A stretch of 64,000 bases of DNA from Sphingomonas faeni (lineage in GTDB: Bacteria > Pseudomonadota > Alphaproteobacteria > Sphingomonadales > Sphingomonadaceae). Each line of letters begins with the position of its first letter. Positions within the stretch are counted from its first letter, which is position 1. The notes beneath the pieces are model-generated. The model was not told the origin of the DNA and searched no databases. It saw only the letters and a program-made list of their open reading frames with translations. Position numbers and translations under genes: made by a program. This document shows positions 37,662-47,657 of this stretch, one piece after another. The DNA lies in contig NZ_QAYE01000007.1 in NCBI RefSeq assembly GCF_003053745.1, positions 124,001 through 188,000 of the forward strand, in the 5' to 3' direction.

Positions 37662-38840
37662 ATGCGCGCTCTGGCATGGCACGGTAAGCACGACGTCCGC
37701 GTCGATACGGTCGACGATCCCGAAATCGTCAACCAGCGCGACTGCATCATCAAGGTCACCGCGACCGCGATCTGCGGCTCCGACCTGCATTTGTACGACG
37801 GTTATATCCCGACGATGCAGGCTGGCGACATCCTCGGCCATGAGTTCATGGGCGAAGTCGTCGAGGTCGGCGCGAAGTCGACGCTGAAGAAGGGCCAGAA
37901 GGTCGTCGTCCCGTTCACGATCGCCTGCGGCAGCTGCTACCATTGCGGCAAGCACCAGTATTCGGCGTGCGACAACGGCCTCCCCGCCGACAATCAGGAC
38001 ATCGCGCAGGAAATCTACGGCCAGCCCATGTCCGGGTTGTTCGGCTACAGCCACATGACGGGCGGCTATGCCGGCGGCCAGGCGGAATATGTCCGCGTGC
38101 CGTTCAGCGACGTCGGCCCGATCGTCATTCCCGACGGTGTCGACGACGAGAAGGTGTTGTTCCTCTCCGACATTTTGCCCACCGGCTGGATGGCGGCGGA
38201 GAATGCGCAGATCGAGCCCGGCGATACGGTCGCCGTCTGGGGTTGCGGTCCGGTTGGTTTGTTCGCGGTGCAGTCGGCGTTCCTGATGGGCGCCGAACGC
38301 GTGATCGCGATCGACCACTTTCCCCACCGCCTGGACCTTGCGAAGAAGTTCGGCGCCGAGACGATCAACTACAAGGAAAGCGCAGTCTACGAGGCGTTGA
38401 TGGTCATGACCGGCGGGATCGGCCCCGACGCGGTGATCGACAGCGTCGGCCTGGAAGCACACGGTTTCTTCGTCGACAACGTCGTCGACCAGATCAAGGC
38501 CTCGACCTTCCTCGGCACCGATCGCGCGCATTCGATCCGCCAGGCGATCATCGCCTGCCGCAAGGGCGGGCGCGTGTCGATGCCAGCGGTGTATGGCGGG
38601 TTCATCGACAAGTTCCCGCTCGGTGCGCTGATGGAGAAGGGGCTGACGCTCAAGACCGGCCAGACGCACGTCCAGCATTACATGCCCGCGCTGCTCAACG
38701 CGATCATGGAGGGCAAGATCGACACCACCTTCCTGATCTCGCACCGCATGGACCTGGAGGACGCCCCCAAGGGCTACGACATGTTCAAGAACAACCAGAA
38801 CGAAGTGACGAAGGTCGTGCTCAAGCCCGGCTTCAACTGA
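37662..38840 (+). CDS. Zinc-dependent alcohol dehydrogenase family protein
   Basis: A 392-residue medium-chain dehydrogenase. The catalytic zinc ligands are in [11 protein letters not shown] (Cys about 38) and [14 protein letters not shown]. The structural zinc site has [16 protein letters not shown] (about 87-102). The cofactor loop is [15 protein letters not shown] near 190. Similar enzymes are called glutathione-independent formaldehyde dehydrogenase-like, but the substrate is unknown. The gene is 31 bp after the SRPBCC gene, with an SDR gene 12 bp downstream. Confidence 0.88.
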   Translation: MRALAWHGKHDVRVDTVDDPEIVNQRDCIIKVTATAICGSDLHLYDGYIPTMQAGDILGHEFMGEVVEVGAKSTLKKGQKVVVPFTIACGSCYHCGKHQYSACDNGLPADNQDIAQEIYGQPMSGLFGYSHMTGGYAGGQAEYVRVPFSDVGPIVIPDGVDDEKVLFLSDILPTGWMAAENAQIEPGDTVAVWGCGPVGLFAVQSAFLMGAERVIAIDHFPHRLDLAKKFGAETINYKESAVYEALMVMTGGIGPDAVIDSVGLEAHGFFVDNVVDQIKASTFLGTDRAHSIRQAIIACRKGGRVSMPAVYGGFIDKFPLGALMEKGLTLKTGQTHVQHYMPALLNAIMEGKIDTTFLISHRMDLEDAPKGYDMFKNNQNEVTKVVLKPGFN

Positions 38841-38852
38841 GGATGACTGACA

Positions 38853-39638
38853 ATGGCCGATAAATTTGCGATCATCACCGGTGCCTCGACGGGCATCGGC
38901 TTCGAACTGGCGACATTGGCGGCGAAGGACGGCTACGACATACTGGTCGTAGCCGACGAGGCGTTGATCGACGCCGCCGCGCAGGACTTCAAGCAGTTCG
39001 GCACCGATGTTCAGTCGCTCCAGGCCGACCTCTCGACGATCGAGGGTGTCGACCAGCTTCTGGCGGCGACGAACGGCCGGACGATCGATCTGGTCTGCGC
39101 GAATGCCGGGCGCGGGCTCGGCAAGGCGTTCCTCGACCAGGATCTGGCCGAGTGGCGCAAGGTCGTCGACACCAACGTCATCGGCACGGCGTATCTGTTG
39201 CAGAAGGTGCTGCCGCCGATGGTCGCGCGCAATGCGGGCAAGGTGCTCGTGACCGGATCGATCGCAGGGTACATCCCCGGTGCGTTCCAGGCGGTGTATA
39301 ACGGCACCAAGAGCTTCGTCGACAGCTTCGTCGCGGCGATCCAGAACGAGATCAAGGATGCGGACGGCGTCACGCTGACCAACCTCATGCCCGGCCCGGT
39401 CGATACCGAGTTCTTTGACCGTGCGCACATGCTCGACACCGACGTCGGCACCGATCCCAAGAAAAGCGATCCCGCCGACGTCGCCAGGGACGGCTGGGAC
39501 GCGCTGATGTCCGGCAAGGCCGCGGTTGTGTCGGGTTGGAAGAACAAGATCCAGTCGGCGGTCGCCAACGTCACGCCGAACGCCGTGCTCGCCGAGATGC
39601 ACCGCAAGATGGCCGAGCCCGGCACCGCGAACGATTGA
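38853..39638 (+). CDS. SDR-family oxidoreductase
   Basis: A 261-residue classical short-chain dehydrogenase: TGASTGIGFELA at the N-terminus, CANAGRG near 88, and Ser-Tyr-Lys in TGSIAGY and YNGTKSFVD (about 148-152). NLMPGPVDTEFFDRA follows. The C-terminal region, AVVSGWKNKIQ, is of the cluster type seen in DltE-like SDRs. The substrate is not known; it is co-transcribed with the alcohol dehydrogenase. Confidence 0.86.
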   Translation: MADKFAIITGASTGIGFELATLAAKDGYDILVVADEALIDAAAQDFKQFGTDVQSLQADLSTIEGVDQLLAATNGRTIDLVCANAGRGLGKAFLDQDLAEWRKVVDTNVIGTAYLLQKVLPPMVARNAGKVLVTGSIAGYIPGAFQAVYNGTKSFVDSFVAAIQNEIKDADGVTLTNLMPGPVDTEFFDRAHMLDTDVGTDPKKSDPADVARDGWDALMSGKAAVVSGWKNKIQSAVANVTPNAVLAEMHRKMAEPGTAND

Positions 39639-39667
39639 ACGACAGTTTCAACAGGAGAGAGAAGACC

Positions 39668-40153
39668 ATGACACGATTTCTGACTGCCGCCGCGCTGATC
39701 GCGCTACCGATTGCCGCCGTCTCTGCACAGGCACCGATGCCCGCATCCACCTATGTGATGAAGGCCGGCGCCGGCGACCTGTATGAGAAGACGTCGAGCC
39801 AGATCCTGCTCGAGACGACCACCAATCCGAAGCTCAAGAGCTTTGCGCAGATGATGATCACCGATCACACCAAGAGCTCCGAGGACGTAAAAGCCGCGGC
39901 GATGGCGGCGCATGTGAAGGTCGCACCGCCTAAGCTCGATCCGATGGGTGCCAAGAACGTCGCGGCACTTCGCGCGGCGAAGGGCACGGCGCGCGACCGG
40001 CTGTACGTGACGCAGCAGAAGGCGGCGCATGCCAAGGCACTGACGTTGCAGCAGGGCTATGCCGACAAGGGCACCGTGGCGGGCCTGAAGACGGTCGCGG
40101 CCGGGATCGTGCCGGTCGTCCAGTCGCACATCACCGAACTGCAGACGATGTAA
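39668..40153 (+). CDS. DUF4142 exported protein
   Basis: A 161-residue periplasmic protein with a signal peptide (MTRFLTAAALIALPIAAVSA). The DUF4142 four-helix ferritin-like pattern follows: YVMKAGAGDLYEKTSSQI, KSFAQMMITDHTKSSEDVK and YVTQQKAAHAKALTLQQGYA. Members are common in alphaproteobacterial stress regulons; the function is unknown. A CAGGAGAGA ribosome site precedes the ATG at 39668. It ends the operon; a hairpin follows. Confidence 0.88.
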   Translation: MTRFLTAAALIALPIAAVSAQAPMPASTYVMKAGAGDLYEKTSSQILLETTTNPKLKSFAQMMITDHTKSSEDVKAAAMAAHVKVAPPKLDPMGAKNVAALRAAKGTARDRLYVTQQKAAHAKALTLQQGYADKGTVAGLKTVAAGIVPVVQSHITELQTM

Positions 40154-40185
40154 TCATACGGCGTCCTATCGACGGCGGATTACAG

Positions 40186-40215
40186 ACGGCGCTCGCTTCA
40201 CAAAGCGGGCGCCGT
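40186..40215 (+). terminator. Hairpin after the stress operon
   Basis: ACGGCGCTCGCTT pairs with AAGCGGGCGCCGT (one bulged mismatch), 32 bp after the DUF4142 stop, followed by only a weak T stretch (TTCT). Confidence 0.6.
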
Positions 40216-40275
40216 TCTGCATTCGGGACTCCTAATCGTCTGGAAAGCCATCCCCGGCCCCGCTAGGTCAGCGCC

Positions 40276-41946
40276 ATGGAAACCGATATCGCCATCGCTC
40301 GCAGCGTCGCCCTGCGCCCTATCGCCGCCATCGCCGAGAGCCTGCTGATTCCCGACGACGCGATCGAACCTTATGGCCGGTACAAGGCGAAGATCTCGCT
40401 CGAATGGCTGAACGCACGCAAGTCTCCGGCGAACGGCAAGCTCATTCTCGTCACCGCGATTAACCCGACCCCGGCAGGCGAAGGCAAGACCACCACCTCG
40501 ATCGGCCTCGCCGACGCGCTCCGCCATACCGGGCGCAAAGCCGTCCTTGCTCTTCGCGAACCCTCGCTCGGGCCCTGTTTCGGGACCAAGGGCGGCGCAA
40601 CCGGTGGTGGTCGTGCGCAGGTCGCGCCGATGGAGGATATCAACCTCCACTTCACCGGCGATTTCCACGCGATCACAGCGGCGCACAATTTGCTCGCGGC
40701 GATGATCGACAACCATATCCACTGGGGCAACGCGCTCCAGATCGACGTGCGGCGCGTGGTCTGGCGGCGCGTCCTCGACATGAACGACCGCGCGCTGCGC
40801 GATATCGTCCAGTCGATCGGTGGCGTCGCCAACGGCTATCCCCGCGAGTCGGGCTTCGACATCACGGTCGCGTCGGAGGTGATGGCGATCCTGTGCCTCG
40901 CCGACGGGCTCGCGGACATGGAACGGCGGCTGGGCGATATCGTCGTCGCCTATACGCGCGACCGCACGCCGATCACCGCGCGCGACCTGAAGGCGGACGG
41001 TGCGATGGCGGTGCTGCTGGCCGAGGCGATCAAGCCCAACCTCGTCCAGTCGCTGGAGGGGACGCCGGCGTTCCTCCACGGCGGACCGTTCGCCAACATC
41101 GCGCATGGCTGCAACTCGGTGATCGCAACGCGGGCGGCGCTCTCGCTCGGCGATTACGTCGTGACCGAGGCGGGCTTCGGCGCGGATCTCGGCGCGGAAA
41201 AGTTCTTCGATATCAAGTGCCGCCAGGCGGGACTCGCCCCCGATGCGGTGGTCATCGTCGCGACGGCGCGCGCGCTGAAGATGAACGGCGGTGTCGCCAA
41301 GGCGGACCTGGGGCGTGAAGACGTCGACGCGGTACGCCGCGGTGCGGTCAACCTTGTCCGGCACATCGAGAACATCCGCCAGTTCGGCGTGCCCGCGGTC
41401 GTCGCGATCAACCATTTCTACACGGACAGCGACGCGGAGATCGCTGCGATCGTCGAGGCCGCTGCGCACCACGGCTCGCGCGCGATCCTCTGCCGGCATT
41501 GGGCCGATGGTGGCGCCGGTGCGGTCGAACTGGCCGACGCTGTCGCCGAGCTTTGCGACGGGCACGGGGGCGGGTTCGCGCCGATCTATGGCGACGAGCT
41601 GTCGCTGTTCGACAAGATCGATACCGTCGCACGCCGCATCTACCGCGCCGAGCACGCCGTCGCCGAGCCGAGCGTCCTCGCGCAGTTGAAGCGCTGGGAG
41701 GATGCGGGCTACGGCCATCTGCCCGTCTGCCTTGCGAAGACGCAGTACAGTTTCTCGACCGACCCTGCCCTACTCGGTGCGCCGACCGGGCACATCGTGC
41801 CGGTGCGTGAAGTCCGGCTCGCGGCCGGTGCCGGGTTCGTGGTCGCGATCTGCGGGGAGATCATGACGATGCCGGGCCTGCCGCGCGTGCCGGCCGCCGA
41901 GGCGATCCGGTTGAACGCTGATGGGCTGATCGAAGGGCTGTTCTAA
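40276..41946 (+). CDS. fhs: Formate-tetrahydrofolate ligase
   Basis: ATP-dependent formylation of tetrahydrofolate, feeding one-carbon metabolism from formate. It has 556 residues. Landmarks are the nucleotide-binding [20 protein letters not shown] (about 63-82), [18 protein letters not shown], and [18 protein letters not shown]. Also [21 protein letters not shown] near 300 and the ending [16 protein letters not shown]. It stands alone between two terminator-like elements. It is functionally related, although not adjacent, to the formate-dehydrogenase-like cluster at the right end. Confidence 0.95.
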   Translation: METDIAIARSVALRPIAAIAESLLIPDDAIEPYGRYKAKISLEWLNARKSPANGKLILVTAINPTPAGEGKTTTSIGLADALRHTGRKAVLALREPSLGPCFGTKGGATGGGRAQVAPMEDINLHFTGDFHAITAAHNLLAAMIDNHIHWGNALQIDVRRVVWRRVLDMNDRALRDIVQSIGGVANGYPRESGFDITVASEVMAILCLADGLADMERRLGDIVVAYTRDRTPITARDLKADGAMAVLLAEAIKPNLVQSLEGTPAFLHGGPFANIAHGCNSVIATRAALSLGDYVVTEAGFGADLGAEKFFDIKCRQAGLAPDAVVIVATARALKMNGGVAKADLGREDVDAVRRGAVNLVRHIENIRQFGVPAVVAINHFYTDSDAEIAAIVEAAAHHGSRAILCRHWADGGAGAVELADAVAELCDGHGGGFAPIYGDELSLFDKIDTVARRIYRAEHAVAEPSVLAQLKRWEDAGYGHLPVCLAKTQYSFSTDPALLGAPTGHIVPVREVRLAAGAGFVVAICGEIMTMPGLPRVPAAEAIRLNADGLIEGLF

Positions 41947-41956
41947 AACTCTAAAG

Positions 41957-41980
41957 TCCTCCCCCGCCAGGGGGAGGATC
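41957..41980. repeat. Short family C arm pair
   Basis: TCCTCCCCCGCCAGGGGGAGGA is one self-complementary arm of family C, between the convergent fhs and amidotransferase genes. It could act as a two-way terminator. Confidence 0.75.
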
Positions 41981-41989
41981 AAATGATTG

Positions 41990-43876
41990 CTACCCGAACA
42001 TCCGCTTCATCGAGCGTTCGAGCATCACGAACTGCCACAAGGTCCGACCGTGTTCCGCACGCCCCATCCGGTGCTCGTCGGCGATCCGCGCGATCGTCGC
42101 CATGTCGAACCACCCCGTCTCGCCCAACGTCCGCGACTTGGCGAGCGCGGTCGCCTCGCCTGCCAGCGCGCCACGGAACCAGGCGCTGATCGGCGTCACG
42201 AAGCCCATCTTCTGGCGATAGAGGATGTCGCGCGGCAGATACGGCTCCATCGCCTTCTTCATCAGCCATTTGCCCTCGCCGTGCCGCAACCGCATGGTCG
42301 CCGGCAGCGTCGCGCAGAACTCGATCAGGCGGTGGTCGAGCAGCGGTTCGCGCGCTTCGAGGCCGACCGCCATGCTGGTCCGATCGACCTTGGTCAGGAT
42401 GTCGCCGGGCAGCCAATGCTTGATGTCGGCATATTGCGCGCGGTCGATCGCGTCGCGGGCGGGCGCGTTCGCCATCGTCGCGACATAGCGGTCCTCGGCC
42501 CGGTATCCACCGAGCTTCGCGCGAGCGCCGGCGTTGAACAGCTGCGCGCGGAGTTCGGGCGTGGTGACGCCGACCGAGCGCGCATAGGCCTCACCGCCAC
42601 CTTGCGCGAGCGCGAGCAGCGTCGACTTCGCGCGAAGCGGCCGCGGCGCCCAGTCGGCCTTCGGATACCAGCGGCCCAGCGTGCCGAAGACGTCGGCGCG
42701 GAGATGCGACGGCAGCAAGCCGCGGACGCGCTCCTCGACCGACTGGAACTTGTAGCGGCGGTATCCGGCGAGCGCTTCATCCGCGCCATCTCCAGACAGC
42801 GCGACGGTGACGCTCTCCCTGGCCAGCGCGCAGACCTGATAAGTGGCGAGCGCGGAGGCGTCCGCAAAGGGCTCGTCGAAGCTCGCGACCAGCGTATCGA
42901 TCAGCCCGAAATCACCAGACTGGACGACGCGCTCGCGGTGATCGGTCGCAAAACGCCGCGCGACGGTGTCGGCATAGCTGCGCTCGTCATGCCCGGCCTC
43001 GTCGAACCCGATCGTGCAAGTCCGGACCGCCTTCGGGCTGGCCTCCGCCATCAGCGCGACGACCGCGGAACTGTCCACCCCGCCCGACAGGAACGCACCC
43101 AGCGGCACGTCGGCGACCATGCGCGACCGCACGCCGGCCCGTATGCGGTCGACCAGTTCCTCGCCCAGCGCTTTGGCGGAACCAGTCGCGCGGTTCGAGA
43201 AGTCGACGTCCCACCATTTGCGCGGCTGCGGCACCGACTTGCCACGCTCGACCAGCAGGAAATGCCCAGCCGCGAGCTTCTTGACGCCCGCGACCATGCA
43301 GGAGTCATCGGGGACGTACCCGAACGCCAGGTAATCCTCGACCGCGTGCAAGTCCGGCACGCGGCGAAGTTGTGGATGCGCAAGCAGGCCCTTCAATTCC
43401 GACGCGAACGCCAGCGACCCGTCCGCCAGTTCGACATAATGGAGCGGCTTCACGCCCATCCGGTCGCGCGCGAGAAACAGCGTGTGCGCGGCAGTGTCAT
43501 GGATCGCGAAGGCGAACATGCCGTTCAGCCGGTCGAGCATCGACGGCCCCCAGGCGCGCCAAGCATGCAGCAGGATTTCGGTGTCGCCGGACGTTCGGAA
43601 GATCGCACCCTTCGCGGCCAGTTCGTTGCGTAGTTCGGCGAAGTTATACACCTCGCCATTATAGGTGATCGTCAGCGAGCCATCGGACATCGGCTGCGGC
43701 GAGCCTTCGAGGTCGATGATCGACAGGCGGCGATGCCCCAGACCAACGCCGGGCGCGGTCCAGATGCCGTCTCCGTCGGGGCCGCGATGCGACAGCGCCG
43801 CGATCATCGCGTGGACGCGGTTCGGGTCGACCGGCTTGGGCGTGCCGGGGTGGAAGATCCCGGCGATGCCGCACAT
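41990..43876 (-). CDS. XrtA-associated amidotransferase, asparagine synthase-like
   Basis: A 628-residue cytoplasmic enzyme. Residues 1-220 are a class II glutaminase: Cys2 (MCGIAGIF), SHRGPDGDG and YNGEVYNF. The synthase domain has the PP-loop AFLSGGVDSSAVVAL (about 258-272) and SGDGADEALAGY. This type always accompanies exosortase A loci and probably amidates a sugar of the exopolysaccharide; the substrate is unknown. Its ATG directly follows the exosortase stop with no base between. It is the last gene of the minus-strand XrtA run. Confidence 0.93.
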   Translation of the reverse strand: MCGIAGIFHPGTPKPVDPNRVHAMIAALSHRGPDGDGIWTAPGVGLGHRRLSIIDLEGSPQPMSDGSLTITYNGEVYNFAELRNELAAKGAIFRTSGDTEILLHAWRAWGPSMLDRLNGMFAFAIHDTAAHTLFLARDRMGVKPLHYVELADGSLAFASELKGLLAHPQLRRVPDLHAVEDYLAFGYVPDDSCMVAGVKKLAAGHFLLVERGKSVPQPRKWWDVDFSNRATGSAKALGEELVDRIRAGVRSRMVADVPLGAFLSGGVDSSAVVALMAEASPKAVRTCTIGFDEAGHDERSYADTVARRFATDHRERVVQSGDFGLIDTLVASFDEPFADASALATYQVCALARESVTVALSGDGADEALAGYRRYKFQSVEERVRGLLPSHLRADVFGTLGRWYPKADWAPRPLRAKSTLLALAQGGGEAYARSVGVTTPELRAQLFNAGARAKLGGYRAEDRYVATMANAPARDAIDRAQYADIKHWLPGDILTKVDRTSMAVGLEAREPLLDHRLIEFCATLPATMRLRHGEGKWLMKKAMEPYLPRDILYRQKMGFVTPISAWFRGALAGEATALAKSRTLGETGWFDMATIARIADEHRMGRAEHGRTLWQFVMLERSMKRMFG

Positions 43877-45352
43877 CTAGCGCATCCCCGCGGAGTGATC
43901 GGCGACCGGCGCGATCGGTCCGAGCGCGGCAAGGAAGCGCGCGATCGGGCGTGGATCGGCGCCCTCGACCGACAGGTGGATCGCCACCGCGCGTTGCGGC
44001 CCCCCGAGCAACCGCGCCTTCATCGTTTCGATCTTCACCAGCGTTTCGTCCTGCGCGGTCGTGTCGCCGACCCGGTACCACGTCGCGACGATCCGCTCTA
44101 CGGGTCCCGGCGCAGTGATCCGCATGACGCTACCGCCTGCAATATTCGGCAAATCGGCGACGCGGACCCAGCGATCTTCCTCGCGCAGCACGCCGGTACC
44201 GTAGGCGATCAGTTCCTTGCCCTCATGCTGGCTGCCGAACACCGCGATGCTCATGTCGACCTGCGCGCCGGTCGCGTCGGCGTAGCGGCCGAACAGATAA
44301 TGGTCCGCGCCGGGGTAATAGGGGGTCCACGGCGCGCGCGTGCTAACCGGAACGCGCTGCCAGCCGGCGATCTCGGGCAGGTCGATATGCGCGGGAAGGG
44401 GCTGTGCGCGGCTGGCGACTGCCGCGCTCCACGCCGGGAACGCTGCGACAGTGGCTAAGACCAACGCCGTCGCGATGGCGAGATCGGTCCCGTGATGTGG
44501 TGTCGCCTTAAGCTTCGCCGGATCGAACGCGGGATCATCGGGTGCGCGGTCAAACCAGCGCCAGCCGATGGCCATCACGCCCGCCATGACCAGCGCGAAG
44601 AACACCCAGCCATAGACGATATGATCGATCCCCGTCGCCGCCTCGACCGAAGTGAGGTCCGCCGCCCAGATCGTCCCGAACGCGCGGAAGCCATTGGCGA
44701 TAACGGGCACGACGACGGACACGACTAGGAAAACCGCGCGGCGCTTCCACGACACGAAGCAGAGGTTGGCAACGAGCACCCCGAACGCGACCATCGCGAT
44801 GACGAACTTGGCGCCCGAACAGGCCTCGGCCATCTCGAAATAATAGCGCCCGGCGTGGATCAGCACGCCGTCGACGACCGCGGGTACGCCGACGAGGTGG
44901 AGCAGCGGCATGACGATCGCGACCGTGACGGTCTGCAGCAGCGGTTCGAGGCCCTCGCCGAACGGCACGAGGAAGAACGCGTAGGCGAGCGGGAAGAGCA
45001 GCCCGCGCGCGACGTTGGGGCCGAGGATCGTCACGACCGCGCCTTGCAACATCATGATGAGCCCGAGGTGGCGCGCGAACCCGACCGAGGCTGCATCGCC
45101 CATCAGCCAGCCGAACCCGCCGATCGCGACTAGTGCGAGGCCAGGCCACCAGCCGGTCGGGGTCAGTTGCGCCAGCTCGGCACGGCGTTGCCAGAGCAAC
45201 CACACGATCACGGGGCCGATGAATAGGCAGTGGCCGAAGGTGGTGCTGGTCCACCAGATATGCGCGAGATCGGCAACGTCGCTTCGGAACGTCAGGAGTA
45301 TCAGCACCGCGACGACCGCGAGCGCGATGCCGTGACGACGCCATGCGGTCAT
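43877..45352 (-). CDS. xrtA: Exosortase A fused to an EpsI domain
   Basis: Membrane transpeptidase-like enzyme that sorts PEP-CTERM proteins at the cell surface. Eight or so helices fill residues 8-265. The catalytic residues are Cys178 (EACSGAKF), Arg223 (NGFRAFG) and His244 (GIDHIVYGW). The C-terminal 200 residues form an EpsI (DUF3485-type) periplasmic domain, often a separate gene elsewhere. Its start overlaps the glycosyltransferase stop by 4 bp (ATGA). No PEP-CTERM substrate gene is visible in the window. Confidence 0.94.
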   Translation of the reverse strand: MTAWRRHGIALAVVAVLILLTFRSDVADLAHIWWTSTTFGHCLFIGPVIVWLLWQRRAELAQLTPTGWWPGLALVAIGGFGWLMGDAASVGFARHLGLIMMLQGAVVTILGPNVARGLLFPLAYAFFLVPFGEGLEPLLQTVTVAIVMPLLHLVGVPAVVDGVLIHAGRYYFEMAEACSGAKFVIAMVAFGVLVANLCFVSWKRRAVFLVVSVVVPVIANGFRAFGTIWAADLTSVEAATGIDHIVYGWVFFALVMAGVMAIGWRWFDRAPDDPAFDPAKLKATPHHGTDLAIATALVLATVAAFPAWSAAVASRAQPLPAHIDLPEIAGWQRVPVSTRAPWTPYYPGADHYLFGRYADATGAQVDMSIAVFGSQHEGKELIAYGTGVLREEDRWVRVADLPNIAGGSVMRITAPGPVERIVATWYRVGDTTAQDETLVKIETMKARLLGGPQRAVAIHLSVEGADPRPIARFLAALGPIAPVADHSAGMR

Positions 45353-46623
45353 TCCGAGAGGCCGAGCAGCGCGTCCAGCGGCGCGAGGCGTGTGTCCCAG
45401 CCGTAGCGGCGGATGACCTGCGCGCGGGCGGACTGGCCAAGCGCAGCTGCCGTGTCGGGGGCTTCGATCAGGTCGCAGATGCGGTCGGCGAACTCCTGCG
45501 CGGTCGTGGCGACATGGATCGTGCCGGCATGGTCGATGCCCTCGGCCGCGGCCGTCGAGGCGACGACGGGGCGCGCCATCGCCATCGCCTCGAGCACCTT
45601 GTTCTGGATGCCGCGGGCGAGTTTCAGCGGGGCGACGCAGACGTCCGCGGCGGCGAGCCAGCCCCGGACGTCGTCGACCGCGCCAGTGACGGTGACGTGA
45701 TCGCTCGCGAGCGCCTGAACGGCGGCGCTCGGCGCCCGGCCGACGATCGCGAAGTGGGTGGGAAAGCGTTGGCGCACGAGCGGGAGGATGTCGCGCGCGA
45801 ACCAGATGACGGCGTCAATGTTGGGCCGGTAGTCCATTTGGCCGGTGAAGACGATCAACGCTTCTGCCCCCCTCCCTGAAAGGGAGGGGTTGGGGGTGGG
45901 TCGGCCCGCTTGGGTCGCAGCTGGTGGAGAATACGGAAGCCGACCCACCCCCGGCCCCTCCCTTTCAGGGAGGGGGGAAGATTGGCGGGCGAAGTTAGCT
46001 ACCGGATCGAACTTCGCCGAATCGATGCCGTTCTCGACCGCAATGATCCGCCCGGTTGCCCCACCCTCCCGGAACAACCCCGCTTCAGCCTCGCTGACGA
46101 ACAGGCTGGCCGACACCCTGCCCGCCACCTCACGCTCGAACGCGCCGAGCAGCCGAGCCTCGCGGCGCATCATCCACCGCATCGGCCCCGATGCGTCGTC
46201 GGCAAAACCAGCGAACTTGGCCGAATCGACGTCGACGAGATCCATGACGACCGGCGGACCGCCAACCGGCAGATACTGCGCCATCTGGCCGGAGAAGCAG
46301 TAGACCCTGCTAACCTCGGGCAAGACACGATCGACGGCATCCTGCATCGCCGCGCTCGCAAATGCGGTCAACGAAACGGGCTTACCTGTCGCTAGCGCTT
46401 CAATCGCAGCACGTTTCTGAGACTTCTGGCGTGGCAAGATCGCGCAACTCGCCACCATATCGGTGAATACGGCAGGCGGATCTAAGTCGGCTTCGTCGTC
46501 GGCGAACGCCACCAGATGCACCGGCGTTCGCGTCGCCAGATACTGGAGTATATGGAAACTGCGGATCTTGTCGCCGCGGTCGGGCGGAAAGGGGATGCGG
46601 TGCGCCAGGAAGAGCAGGCTCAC
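45349..46623 (-). CDS. XrtA-system glycosyltransferase (GT4-like)
   Basis: A 424-residue GT-B glycosyltransferase of the kind that sits beside exosortase A. The N-terminus SLLFLAHRIPFPPDRGDKIR and the late NKVLEAMAMARPVVAS donor-binding block are typical. The start is a GTG at 46623 that overlaps the FemAB stop (GTGA). Residues 213-254, rich in Pro, Gly and Arg, come from a 114-bp palindromic repeat inserted in frame between the two lobes. The enzyme should still fold, as the insertion lies in the inter-lobe linker region. Function in building the exopolysaccharide is inferred from context. Confidence 0.9.
   Translation of the reverse strand: MSLLFLAHRIPFPPDRGDKIRSFHILQYLATRTPVHLVAFADDEADLDPPAVFTDMVASCAILPRQKSQKRAAIEALATGKPVSLTAFASAAMQDAVDRVLPEVSRVYCFSGQMAQYLPVGGPPVVMDLVDVDSAKFAGFADDASGPMRWMMRREARLLGAFEREVAGRVSASLFVSEAEAGLFREGGATGRIIAVENGIDSAKFDPVANFARQSSPLPEREGPGVGRLPYSPPAATQAGRPTPNPSLSGRGAEALIVFTGQMDYRPNIDAVIWFARDILPLVRQRFPTHFAIVGRAPSAAVQALASDHVTVTGAVDDVRGWLAAADVCVAPLKLARGIQNKVLEAMAMARPVVASTAAAEGIDHAGTIHVATTAQEFADRICDLIEAPDTAAALGQSARAQVIRRYGWDTRLAPLDALLGLSE
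45866..45979. repeat. Palindromic repeat inside the glycosyltransferase gene
   Basis: Outer arms CCCCCTCCCTGAAAGGGAGGGG and CCCCTCCCTTTCAGGGAGGGG, inner arms GGGGGTGGGTCGG and CCGACCCACCCCC. The 114 bp are 38 codons, so the host frame continues. No other copy of this exact family is in the window, but its design matches the intergenic repeats. Confidence 0.85.
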
Positions 46624-47657
46624 CCCAGGCCTCGGGAAATCCACGGTCCTGCTGCATTGGCCGCCCAGAGCGGGAGCTTTTTCCACGTCCGCACCATCAG
46701 CGCGTATTTCGGGTTCAGCGGATTCACCTCTCGCGCGGGGCCGCCGCTGCGCTTGGCATAGAGTCGCGGCTGGGGCGTGAAACCCCAGTTCTTCTTGAAC
46801 GCCGCCGCCCCCGTACCGGTCTTCGAACGGCCAAAATCGAACCGGGTGCAACCACGCGCGCGGGCATGCGCCATCAGCGCGAAATACATCCGGTCGTTGG
46901 CGCGCAAGCCGCGCGCAGCATCGGTCCCGCCGCCCCAATAGGGATAGACAGTGGCGTTGAAATACAGGCTCAAGACGCTCGCAACAGCGCGGCCTTTGTG
47001 TCGAACGGTGAGAACATCTGCATCCATCACGCTCGCAACGCTACGGAAAAGCTTAGCCGGGAAGACCGGCGTGCCAAGATTGCGAACCGACTCCGCATAG
47101 ACTCGGTAGTGCTCGGCCAGCATTGCCCGGTCGTTGCCAATGACGATCTCTAGGTCGAAGCCGAGTGCCCGACGGACTTCGGCACGCTGCTTTCGGGGGA
47201 TCGCGAGCAGTTCCGCATCGTCATCCGCGGCCAGGTCGCGAACGAAGCCTAGATAGCTGGTGTCATCGCTATCCCAGCCCCTAGGCGCAGGGCCTCCACG
47301 CAACTCGACCGAGGGACAACCGGTTCGCAGCGCAAGGTTCCAAGCGCCCGCCGACAGCGGTTCGACCGCATCACCCAAAATGCCGCCATCGACGCCAAAC
47401 CCGGTCGACACGAACGCGCGCCCGAACAGTGGCGAGCGCATCTCGGTCAACGGCAGCACGCCGTCGATCGCGCCTCCGTTCTCCGACACCAGATAATGCG
47501 CGCACTGGCCGCAGCCGTCCTGCGCCGCGAGGCTCCAGGCGGGCAGGTGGAACGGCGTGGCGCCGTCGCTGGCCTCTACGAACGCCGTGATCCGCGCATA
47601 TTCAGCCGGGTCGCGAAGGTCCGCTCTGCGCACGCCGACGGGCATCGGCGCGGTCAC
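46620..47657 (-). CDS. FemAB-family protein of the XrtA system
   Basis: A 345-residue protein of the GNAT-like FemAB fold, usually placed in exosortase A loci. Typical segments are IPRKQRAEVRRALG (about 155), YRVYAESVRNLGTPVFPAKLF, and RGCTRFDFGRSKTGTGAAAFKKNWGF near the C-terminus. It may add an amino acid to a polysaccharide or peptide; the substrate is unknown. The GTG at 47657 overlaps the deacetylase stop, and its own stop overlaps the glycosyltransferase start. Confidence 0.9.
   Translation of the reverse strand: MTAPMPVGVRRADLRDPAEYARITAFVEASDGATPFHLPAWSLAAQDGCGQCAHYLVSENGGAIDGVLPLTEMRSPLFGRAFVSTGFGVDGGILGDAVEPLSAGAWNLALRTGCPSVELRGGPAPRGWDSDDTSYLGFVRDLAADDDAELLAIPRKQRAEVRRALGFDLEIVIGNDRAMLAEHYRVYAESVRNLGTPVFPAKLFRSVASVMDADVLTVRHKGRAVASVLSLYFNATVYPYWGGGTDAARGLRANDRMYFALMAHARARGCTRFDFGRSKTGTGAAAFKKNWGFTPQPRLYAKRSGGPAREVNPLNPKYALMVRTWKKLPLWAANAAGPWISRGLG

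Noticed and set aside
37659..39602. Minus-strand frame of 647 codons over the alcohol dehydrogenase and SDR genes
   Set aside because: It is a shadow of two well-defined dehydrogenase genes on the plus strand.
40154..40275. Riboswitch upstream of formate-THF ligase
   Set aside because: The only structure is the hairpin that fits a terminator of the preceding operon; no known riboswitch core was seen.
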